The notes under the pieces were generated by a model. It was not told the DNA's origin. It did no database searches and was given only the letters and a program-made list of their open reading frames with translations. This document shows positions 7,617 to 14,025 of a stretch of 58,829 nucleotides of DNA, piece after piece (within the stretch, counting starts at the first letter, position 1; every line of letters begins with the position of its first letter). Source of the stretch: a virus. The position numbers and the translations under genes were made by a program. The stretch is taken from positions 1 through 58,829 of IMG/VR virus record IMGVR_UViG_3300050139_000074. One strand, given 5' to 3'.

Positions 7617-9166
7617 AACCACGCATCGTAAACTCCCACATAATATTCACCCCAGAAGATCCTTCCAAGATCGCGCCGGTGTTCCCAGGGTTCAAGCAAG
7701 CCATGATCGACGGGCAACTCGTCTGCGCCGTGCCTTTGGGTCTCGACTCTGCCAGGCTTCTCCGCAACATGGGTATTGAGGCACCAAGTCCTATTCGTAC
7801 CGAATATAATTGGCCGATCATACCGGGCCGTACACCCGGCTGGTGGCAGATAGATACTGCGGAGTTCTTCACACTGAACCCGAGATGCTTCTGCCTCAAT
7901 CTCCCGAGAACTCGGAAGACCCACTCATCGCTCTGGGCCGTAGATTACATGCAGAAGATTGGCAAAATGGGTCGCTGTCTCGTAGTGGCGCCGCTCTCCA
8001 CATTGGAGATTGTCTGGACCGACACCATCTTTATGAATTTCCCTGGTAAGAGTTACGCTGTACTCCACGGCTCCGCCGAACGGCGCCGGATGCTCCTCGC
8101 GCAGAAACATGACATCTATGTCATTAACCATGACGGGGTTGAGATACTGCAAGAAGAGCTGAGGGCGCGGAACGACATCACGCATATCGTGATCGACGAG
8201 ATCAGGACGTTTTTTAACGCAAAAACTAAGCGGTGGAAGGCGATGAAGTCCATCATTACACCTGAACGTACTGCATGGGGCTTAACCGGGACTCCAACAC
8301 CCAACGCTCCGACTGATGCTTACGGACAGATGAAACTAATCAAGCCTGAGAACTTCAACGGTTCATTCACAGCGTTCAAGAACACGATAATGCAGCAGTT
8401 CGGAACTTATAGTTGGGTGCCCCGCAGAGGGCATGAAGAGATCGTCAAGAAGTGCCTCTCGCCGGCAATACGTTTCGACCGGTCGGTTGTCACCGATATG
8501 GAGCCACAGCTCATTGAGCGGCATGTTGAGCTGACTGCGCAGCAGCGGCATCATCTTACTGAGTTGCTAAAGCAATCGGTGACAGAGATCAACGGTTCGG
8601 TGGTCACCGCTGTTAATGCTGCGGTGCTCATCCAGAAGGTCGTGCAGGCATCGCTCGGCTGCGTTTACGGTGCCGGCGGAGAGATACTTGAGATTGACTT
8701 TGGGCCACGGCTCAGAGTCGTGGAGGATCTGATCACTGAGAACTCAGATTCCAAGACTATCGTGTTCTTCCCTTTTACCGGAGCTCTTGATGCCTTCGCT
8801 CGCGAACTCAGCAAGAAGTGGAGCGTCGCCGTCGTTGACGGTGGAGTGAGCGCAGGGAAACGGACTCAGATCTTCGGCGACTTCCAGAAGAAAAAAGACC
8901 CTCATATCCTTGTGGCGCATCCAGGGTGCATGGCGCACGGATTGGAGCTCACCGCCGCGAGCCTCATCATCTGGGCAGCGCCGTGTAATAACTCCGACAC
9001 TTACGGGCAGGCGTGCGCACGCATCGACGGTGGTGGGCAGAAACTCAGGATCGACATCTGCCATGTGTCGGCTACGCCGACCGAGCGTAGGATCTATGCC
9101 GCAGTGCGTGAGAAGAGAAAGCTGCAAGATGTGGTGTGCGAATTATTTATGAAGAAAGGAAATTAA
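7613..9166 (+). CDS. SNF2-like superfamily 2 helicase
   Basis: 517 residues. ATPase domain 1 has a degenerate P-loop (NLPRTRKTHSSL), VVAPLSTLEIVW (motif Ia), IDEIRTFFNAKTKRW (DEAH-box position) and GLTGTPTPN (motif III). Domain 2 carries KTIVFFPFTGALDAF, DGGVSAGKRTQIFGDFQ, LVAHPGCMAHGLELTAAS and the arginine-finger region QACARIDGGGQ. This is the usual order for phage SNF2-type helicases acting in replication or recombination. It starts with TTG overlapping the previous stop (TTGA). The unusual P-loop lacks the common GxGKT glycines but keeps K-T. Confidence 0.82.
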   Translation: MKPRIVNSHIIFTPEDPSKIAPVFPGFKQAMIDGQLVCAVPLGLDSARLLRNMGIEAPSPIRTEYNWPIIPGRTPGWWQIDTAEFFTLNPRCFCLNLPRTRKTHSSLWAVDYMQKIGKMGRCLVVAPLSTLEIVWTDTIFMNFPGKSYAVLHGSAERRRMLLAQKHDIYVINHDGVEILQEELRARNDITHIVIDEIRTFFNAKTKRWKAMKSIITPERTAWGLTGTPTPNAPTDAYGQMKLIKPENFNGSFTAFKNTIMQQFGTYSWVPRRGHEEIVKKCLSPAIRFDRSVVTDMEPQLIERHVELTAQQRHHLTELLKQSVTEINGSVVTAVNAAVLIQKVVQASLGCVYGAGGEILEIDFGPRLRVVEDLITENSDSKTIVFFPFTGALDAFARELSKKWSVAVVDGGVSAGKRTQIFGDFQKKKDPHILVAHPGCMAHGLELTAASLIIWAAPCNNSDTYGQACARIDGGGQKLRIDICHVSATPTERRIYAAVREKRKLQDVVCELFMKKGN

Positions 9167-9167
9167 G

Positions 9168-9383
9168 ATGCGCCCAGACCCAGTAACCAGAAACACCATC
9201 CAAGCGAAGCACGACAGAACCAAGTTCATGCTGGAGAAACTCGAAGATCAACTTGCCAGAGGCTCCATTGAGAACTCATTTGCCGAAGAGTTCGTACCGT
9301 CGATCAGAGCGCGACTCAACGCAGGTATCCCATTGACCGACAAGCAACTTTCCACACTTGAAAAATTATTTGAGCAGTACTGA
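9168..9383 (+). CDS. Hypothetical protein (71 aa)
   Basis: Follows the helicase by one base, with GAAAGGAAATTAAG as ribosome site. Helical and charged (MLEKLEDQLARGS ... LTDKQLSTLEKLFEQY). No motif recognised. Promoter P2 follows immediately. Confidence 0.6.
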   Translation: MRPDPVTRNTIQAKHDRTKFMLEKLEDQLARGSIENSFAEEFVPSIRARLNAGIPLTDKQLSTLEKLFEQY

Positions 9384-9393
9384 AATAAAACTC

Positions 9394-9421
9394 TTGACAA
9401 CAATGAAATATGTGTTAAGCT
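9394..9421 (+). promoter_or_regulatory. Sigma-70-like promoter with extended -10 (P2)
   Basis: TTGACA at 9394-9399, 16-base spacer ending TGT, TAAGCT at 9416-9421. Near-identical architecture to 4330 and 58259. It lies in the short gap before the Gp157-like gene. Confidence 0.7.
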
Positions 9422-9446
9422 CTTAACAGAAAGAGGGGTGCATACC

Positions 9447-10085
9447 ATGAGCGACAATATCCTGCAAAGAATTATAGACAAGCATATAGAAGATCGTGAA
9501 GTACTGAAGGCGCTCCGAGCGAAACATGCCGAGGAGCTCAGAGGCATTGAGGAACTCCAGAAGAAGCGGGAGGATGCGCTTCTTGAACGCGGAGACATGA
9601 CATGCTTCGCATACCTGACTGACCTCTTCGTCAACGGGCGTGACGGCAAGGCCGAGGTGAAGAAGAAGGAAGAGAGCATATCGCTCGACCAGAGCCGTAT
9701 TGAGTCCTGGCTCCTGAAGATGCTCAAGGGTGTGGGCGAGGGCATCAAGACTGAGTTCGGCACAGTGTACCTGACTCGGAAGGAAAGCGTCACTTGTAGT
9801 GACTTTGAAATCTTTTTTAACCAGAATCTTTTAGCCCCAGCGGTGAGTGCTTTAAAAACTGAGTTGGAAGCGCGGGCCGGGATAGAACTCCCGCCCAAAG
9901 AATTTTTTATGCTCCAGCTCTTCGAGCATATGCACCTGGAGTTTCTGACGAAGGCTGTCAGGAAAGAATCAGTTCTTGAACTGATGGGTGAGCAGAGCAA
10001 AGATGGGTCGAGACCGAACCCGCCGCCGGCGGGGGTCAATTATGTCGCCGTTCAGACCGTTGGGGTGAGGAAGGCTACGAAATAA
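9447..10085 (+). CDS. Siphovirus Gp157-like protein
   Basis: 212 residues from ATG 9447. The central R-x-E-S-W-L-L-K-M-L ... G-I-K-T-E-F-G-T-V-Y-L-T segment and the C-terminal PPAGVNYVAVQTVGVRKA match the Gp157 family pattern. Family members are encoded beside ssDNA-annealing or ssDNA-binding proteins in many phages, as here (10319). The N-terminal half is a charged coiled coil. An earlier GTG at 9438 in frame is less likely given the spacing to the AGAGGGG ribosome site. Exact biochemical role unknown. Confidence 0.75.
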   Translation: MSDNILQRIIDKHIEDREVLKALRAKHAEELRGIEELQKKREDALLERGDMTCFAYLTDLFVNGRDGKAEVKKKEESISLDQSRIESWLLKMLKGVGEGIKTEFGTVYLTRKESVTCSDFEIFFNQNLLAPAVSALKTELEARAGIELPPKEFFMLQLFEHMHLEFLTKAVRKESVLELMGEQSKDGSRPNPPPAGVNYVAVQTVGVRKATK

Positions 10086-10318
10086 GTTTGGGTAGTCGGA
10101 GCTGCCATCCGACATAAGAGACACCTTAGGGAGCGCGACCCTACGTGAAAAAGAATGTGGCAACGGGGCGTAATAACTGGTCTGATATTATATGCGCTGC
10201 ACTGCGCGGCGACCCGAGAGGGTTGGATTCACACTGGTGAACTACGTAGTAGGAAGAGATCTCGCCCGATTCAAAATTAACCCGCCCTTCGGGGCCAAAC
10301 CACAAAGGAGAAACAACC
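10086..10318 (+). other. Structured leader region before the 10319 gene
   Basis: The gap contains a chain of perfect short hairpins: GTCGGA/TCCGAC (7-base loop, about 10096-10114), TAGGG/CCCTA (7-base loop), TTCAC/GTGAA (4-base loop) and a UUCG tetraloop hairpin GCCC-TTCG-GGGC just before the AAAGGAG ribosome site. Two tiny coupled frames are threaded through it (listed separately). I do not recognise a riboswitch class. Confidence 0.4.
10145..10240 (+). CDS. Possible small protein (31 aa)
   Basis: A GTG-start frame beginning MKKNVATGRNNWSDIICAAL. It ends with TGA overlapping the GTG of the next tiny frame (GTGA), the coupling used repeatedly in this unit. There is no clear ribosome site unless the TAGGG/CCCTA hairpin brings AGGGAG close. 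Low confidence. Confidence 0.3.
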   Translation: MKKNVATGRNNWSDIICAALRGDPRGLDSHW

Positions 10319-10326
10319 ATGAGTAA
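10237..10326 (+). CDS. Possible small protein (29 aa)
   Basis: A GTG-start frame beginning MNYVVGRDLARFKINPPFG, basic. It is coupled to the previous frame (GTGA) and runs 8 bases into the next gene (CATGAGTAA). It could be a real small peptide or a translational relay into the 10319 gene. Confidence 0.3.
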   Translation: MNYVVGRDLARFKINPPFGAKPQRRNNHE

Positions 10327-11350
10327 CTTTCCAGCATTACCTGATCAAGCACCAAACTATGCAGCACTTCTGTCCCAGTGCCCAGAACTCGCCCTGATTA
10401 ATCAGGAAGCGGCAGCAGGCATCTCTTCTGGCATGCCGCCATCAATCGTCGCGGCCAAGGGTCGTTTCACCATCAAAGAAGGTGGCGTTGATACTCAGTG
10501 CGTCTTCCCCGCAGTTACACCGCAGGGCGAACCCCACCCCGCCGCAGGCCAGCCGATCTCAGTTCTGAGCACCGTGATTCTCAGAGGTAAGCCTGCCATT
10601 GAGAAGGTCTGGTACGCAACCAAGTTTACACCTGGGCAGGAACCACAGTCGCCCGACTGCTTCAGTCTCGATGGTGTTAAACCTGACAGTGCGGCGAAGA
10701 TCAAGCAGTGTGAAGCCTGCGCCGGTTGTGCCCAAAACGTCTTCGGCTCGGGAGCGAACCAGGACGGTACGCCGTCCAAAGGCAAGGCATGTACTGACCG
10801 CAAGATCATCGCCATCTACGCTCAGAACTCGGTCTACCGCTTCGCAATTCCGCCGGCGTCACTCGGCAACTTCGTTTCATATACGAAACAGCTTGATGCT
10901 CGGGGCATACATCTGCCTACCGTCATTACCGCCATTGGCTTCGACGCTGTTGACGACTATAAACTCACCTTTAATTTCGGCGGCATGCTGGCCGAGGCAG
11001 CAGTAACCGGTAAGATCCTCCCGATGCTTACTTCCCCAGAGGTGATGGAGATCGTTGGGGCAAAACCATCTGCGACGCAGATCGCACATACTCCGGTGAA
11101 CCAGGTAGCTGACCTGGACGCTGCGCGTCAGAAGAAGGAACAGGAGGATGCTGCGGAGAAGAAAGAGAAGGCAGATAAAGCAGCTGCTGCGAAGAAGGCG
11201 AAGGATGATGCGGCTAAGGCGAAGGCAGCTACTACTGCGCAGGGTGATGGTCTCGGTCTCGACATGGGTGCCGCAGATCCTGTGAAGCAGGAAGCAGGTG
11301 CTACCTCCGGTCCTTCGGACGACGAGATCGCCAATCTTTTAGGGTTGTAA
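10319..11350 (+). CDS. Zinc-ribbon protein with acidic tail, putative ssDNA-binding protein
   Basis: 343 residues. The middle carries a clear cysteine set (SPDCFS ... QCEACAGCAQNVFGSG ... KGKACTDRK) likely to bind zinc, inside a predicted beta-rich domain. A long Ala/Lys linker (about residues 265-310) leads to an acidic hydrophobic tip, SDDEIANLLGL, as in single-stranded DNA-binding proteins that use the tip to recruit partners. Position next to Gp157-like and replication genes fits. It starts with MSNFPALP after AAAGGAG. The ssDNA-binding assignment is inference; a different DNA-metabolism role is possible. Confidence 0.5.
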   Translation: MSNFPALPDQAPNYAALLSQCPELALINQEAAAGISSGMPPSIVAAKGRFTIKEGGVDTQCVFPAVTPQGEPHPAAGQPISVLSTVILRGKPAIEKVWYATKFTPGQEPQSPDCFSLDGVKPDSAAKIKQCEACAGCAQNVFGSGANQDGTPSKGKACTDRKIIAIYAQNSVYRFAIPPASLGNFVSYTKQLDARGIHLPTVITAIGFDAVDDYKLTFNFGGMLAEAAVTGKILPMLTSPEVMEIVGAKPSATQIAHTPVNQVADLDAARQKKEQEDAAEKKEKADKAAAAKKAKDDAAKAKAATTAQGDGLGLDMGAADPVKQEAGATSGPSDDEIANLLGL

Positions 11351-11359
11351 AAGCATGAA

Positions 11360-11388
11360 TCTACGCCCCTTATTCCGAGGGGCGTAGA
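11360..11388 (+). terminator. Strong intercistronic hairpin
   Basis: A perfect 11-bp stem (TCTACGCCCCT / AGGGGCGTAGA) with a 7-base loop, placed between the 10319 and 11408 genes. There is no U-tract after it, so it may be an RNA processing or stabilising element rather than a full terminator. Confidence 0.5.
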
Positions 11389-11407
11389 ATCTAAAAGGAG
11401 GCAGCAG

Positions 11408-12310
11408 ATGGAAGAACAAAAACAAAAAATAGCAGTTCTACACCACAACGATGCTGACGGTTTCGGAGCCGCATACGCCTGCCGGAAAGCTCTGAGCGAT
11501 ACCTCGGAGATGATCTACTTGCCGGTGCAGTACGGGCAGGAACCGCCATATGAGGCGCTCCGTGCCTTCACTCCTGAGATGGTCTACATCGTAGACTTCT
11601 CCTACAATCTTGAAACCCTGTTGATGCTTGAGTCAGCCTTCGGAGCCCTTAGGGTCATCGATCACCACAAGACTGCGGAAGAGCCTTTGATGGCGTTCGA
11701 CGCACAGAAAACGAACGAGTTAAGCGGGGTGCTATTTTCGCTCACACGCTCTGGTGCAGTGCTCACCTGGGATTTCTTCGGGGACATACATGGTCTGCAA
11801 GCACCTCCAATCCTTCAGTATGTGCAGGACAGAGACCTCTGGAAGTTCGAACTCCCGGATTCAAAAGCGGTGAATGCGTATATTGCGACTCTTCCGGAAG
11901 AGTTTGAGGCATGGGACAACTTCAACGTGGATGAGGCTGTGCGACAAGGAAATGCAATTCTCGCCTTCCAGAAGCAGCAGATTGAGTGGAGGTTAAAGGA
12001 TGTGGTGGTGCTATACTGGAACTTCTTTGAAGGGGCTTTTCAACGAGGTGAAGGTAGCGGTATTAACCGCACATGTCCTGTACCCTTCGTCAACGCCACA
12101 GACAACATCTCGGAACTCGGAGAGGCAATGTGCTTTGCATACCCCGATGCACCGTTCTCAGTCAGCTACGCTGATCGTCCAGACGGCAAGAGAAGTTACT
12201 CGCTCCGAAGCAGGAACGGTTTTGATGTGAGTGCAGTTGCGAAGGCGTTTGGAGGTGGGGGACACAGCGCCGCCGCAGGATTCACTTTAGCAGCACCAGA
12301 TATTATTTAA
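11408..12310 (+). CDS. DHH-family phosphoesterase
   Basis: 300 residues with the DHH signature order: HHNDADGFGAAYA (motif I), VYIVDFSY (motif II), RVIDHHKT (the DHH motif) and a C-terminal DHHA1-type GGGGHSAAAGF nucleic-acid-binding loop. The family includes RecJ-like exonucleases, nano-RNases/pAp phosphatases and cyclic dinucleotide phosphodiesterases. The size and DHH-DHHA1 layout favour an oligonucleotide or short-substrate phosphodiesterase. In a phage it could recycle nano-RNA or pAp, or remove a signalling nucleotide, but the substrate cannot be told from sequence alone. It has a strong AAAGGAGG ribosome site. Confidence 0.82.
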   Translation: MEEQKQKIAVLHHNDADGFGAAYACRKALSDTSEMIYLPVQYGQEPPYEALRAFTPEMVYIVDFSYNLETLLMLESAFGALRVIDHHKTAEEPLMAFDAQKTNELSGVLFSLTRSGAVLTWDFFGDIHGLQAPPILQYVQDRDLWKFELPDSKAVNAYIATLPEEFEAWDNFNVDEAVRQGNAILAFQKQQIEWRLKDVVVLYWNFFEGAFQRGEGSGINRTCPVPFVNATDNISELGEAMCFAYPDAPFSVSYADRPDGKRSYSLRSRNGFDVSAVAKAFGGGGHSAAAGFTLAAPDII

Positions 12311-12415
12311 CAGTTTGGGGCACGGTTCGGGTAGCGCGTCTAAAGCCTCTGCGTCCGGAAAAACTTAAAGCTGTGAATACCGACCCCAATTCAACTTTTC
12401 AAAAGGACGTAACAA
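12311..12415 (+). other. Intergenic region, possible folded leader
   Basis: TTGGGG near the start can pair with CCCCAA near 12388-12393 to enclose the region, and GC-rich internal segments could fold. No promoter with good match and no convincing gene; two frames under 22 codons are present. AAAAGGACG at the end is the ribosome site for 12416. Confidence 0.3.
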
Positions 12416-12940
12416 ATGTTCAAAACGATCCTAAATAAAGTGCTCGCCCGATGGGTTCCAGATTACGGCTTGATGATGGCACAGCAGAAGATGTTTAACA
12501 AGCTGGAGCGGAGTTGCGTTGACTTCGAATACAGACTTACTGCGGCGCACAATGATTTTAAGAACGGCGTGTCAAAAGAGTTTGACGCATTACAGGCAGA
12601 TTTAGCTCTCCGTGTCAGGAACGACCTCGACAGGGCGGTTACGCATTTACAGGGTCTAAACAATATATCAGATCTCCGTAGTGACATAGTTAATTTTGAG
12701 CTCCGGGTAGACGCCCTTTGCGCGGTCTGTGGTGTCGAAGTAGTAATCAGCATGGGTGAAGTATTTACCAGTGAAATCAGTGAAGAATCGGTGGCGCGTA
12801 TGCAGGCTGCTGCCGCAGTTTGGGAGCTGAAAGCAGAGACCGAGAGAGCGAAGCAGGTTGCGGAACGCCTGAGGGGTACGCTGCTAAAACTTGAAGCAGA
12901 TTTGAGACAGAGGAGCAAAACCAATGAACGAAAAATTTAA
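12416..12940 (+). CDS. Hypothetical coiled-coil protein (174 aa)
   Basis: Almost wholly helical. The C-terminal half (VWELKAETERAKQVAERLRGTLLKLEADL, given here in part) is a coiled coil, and the central LCAVCGVE holds a CxxC pair. It overlaps the next gene by 17 bases. No family recognised. Confidence 0.6.
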   Translation: MFKTILNKVLARWVPDYGLMMAQQKMFNKLERSCVDFEYRLTAAHNDFKNGVSKEFDALQADLALRVRNDLDRAVTHLQGLNNISDLRSDIVNFELRVDALCAVCGVEVVISMGEVFTSEISEESVARMQAAAAVWELKAETERAKQVAERLRGTLLKLEADLRQRSKTNERKI

Positions 12941-13205
12941 AGAACTCGGTCCGCTCCTTGAGAGGGCAGGAATCACCAAAGGTGAAGCCTCGGAGATTTT
13001 CCGAACTTCCCGGCCTACAATATATACGTGGTGTGAAGGACACGGCCCGACGCAGATGATCGTTCAGGACGCTGCTCTCCGTGTGATGTGTGCCATCGGC
13101 AAAGCGTGTGATGCCGGAGCACTGCCTCTGATTGACGTCGAGAAGGATGAGCGGGTAAAGCTCCTCCGCGGGGTACTGCGTACCCACTTGAACAGCGGGA
13201 AATAA
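12924..13205 (+). CDS. Helix-turn-helix protein (93 aa)
   Basis: Residues 16-40 (GITKGEASEIFRTSRPTIYTW) fit a helix-turn-helix of the Cro/C1 or transposase-like type: short helix, turn with G-E-A, recognition helix S-R-P-T-I-Y. A C-terminal helical stretch may dimerise. Likely a DNA-binding regulator acting on phage or host promoters. The start codon lies inside the previous gene. It is followed by a hairpin and then the methyltransferase genes. Confidence 0.65.
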   Translation: MNEKFKELGPLLERAGITKGEASEIFRTSRPTIYTWCEGHGPTQMIVQDAALRVMCAIGKACDAGALPLIDVEKDERVKLLRGVLRTHLNSGK

Positions 13206-13230
13206 ATTCCCTCTTGACACACCTATGGTT

Positions 13231-13252
13231 CGGGAGTACTCATTGACTCCCG
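13231..13252 (+). terminator. Hairpin, possible weak terminator
   Basis: CGGGAGT (13231-13237) pairs perfectly with ACTCCCG (13246-13252) across an 8-base loop, followed by CCTTTCT. A TTGACA at 13213-13218 precedes it but has no good -10. Confidence 0.4.
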
Positions 13253-13290
13253 CCTTTCTGCTATGTCTCTAAACCCTCGGAGGCTTCACT

Positions 13291-14025
13291 GTGATTTATT
13301 TTTCCAAACCTGGTTCCGGCATACTGCTACACGGTGACTGCCTCGAAGAGATGAAGCGATTGCCAGCCCAATCGGTTGACATGATTCTTTGTGACTTGCC
13401 CTACGGGACAACAGCTTGCAAGTGGGACACAGTAATCCCTTTTGAGTCGCTTTGGGCGGAGTATGAAAGGCTTTGCAAGGGGGCAATAGTGCTGACAGCC
13501 TCACAACCTTTTACTTCGGCGCTTGTAGCGTCGAACATAAAAAAATTCAAGCATGAGTGGATCTGGAAGAAGTCGCGGTACACCGGGTTCCTCCAATCGA
13601 AGTTTATGCCGATGAAAGCACATGAATCAGTGCTGGTATTCAGCTTCTCAGGGAAGACCGCAGTATATAACCCCCAGAAAACAGTAGGACACATACCTAC
13701 AAACAGTGCCACTGGATACGGCCACTCCCCCACTTTTGGCGCTTCAAAGGAACGTAACTACCGTGGTGGTGACACCACTAGGTTCCCCCTGAGTGTACAG
13801 CATTTCAAAAATGAGCGGGGGTTGCACCCCACCCAGAAACCCGTCGCCCTCTTTGAGTACATGATCAAGACGTATACAAATGAGGGGGCGCTCGTCCTTG
13901 ATAACTGTGCCGGTTCAGGTACTACAGCCGTCGCTTGTGAGAATCTTAATCGCCGTTGGTGCTTGATTGAGAAAGAGCAGAAATATTGTGACGTAACAGT
14001 GGCACGGCTCCGAGATAACGCATGA
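13291..14025 (+). CDS. DNA methyltransferase, N6-adenine/N4-cytosine type
   Basis: 244 residues. Near the N-terminus is the catalytic DLPYGT (motif IV, D-x-P-Y). The AdoMet-binding LVLDNCAGSGTTAVACENL (motif I, x-G-x-G) is near the C-terminus. This order (IV before I) is that of beta-class amino-methyltransferases. HPTQKPVALFEYMI just before motif I is the usual motif X region. It probably methylates phage DNA for protection from host restriction or for regulation; the target sequence cannot be read. A GTG start follows GGAGG. It is ATGA-coupled to the primase-helicase. Confidence 0.88.
   Translation: MIYFSKPGSGILLHGDCLEEMKRLPAQSVDMILCDLPYGTTACKWDTVIPFESLWAEYERLCKGAIVLTASQPFTSALVASNIKKFKHEWIWKKSRYTGFLQSKFMPMKAHESVLVFSFSGKTAVYNPQKTVGHIPTNSATGYGHSPTFGASKERNYRGGDTTRFPLSVQHFKNERGLHPTQKPVALFEYMIKTYTNEGALVLDNCAGSGTTAVACENLNRRWCLIEKEQKYCDVTVARLRDNA

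Noticed and set aside
13213-13240. Promoter with TTGACA at 13213
   Set aside because: No acceptable -10 at 16-18 bases, and the region is occupied by the hairpin at 13231-13252.
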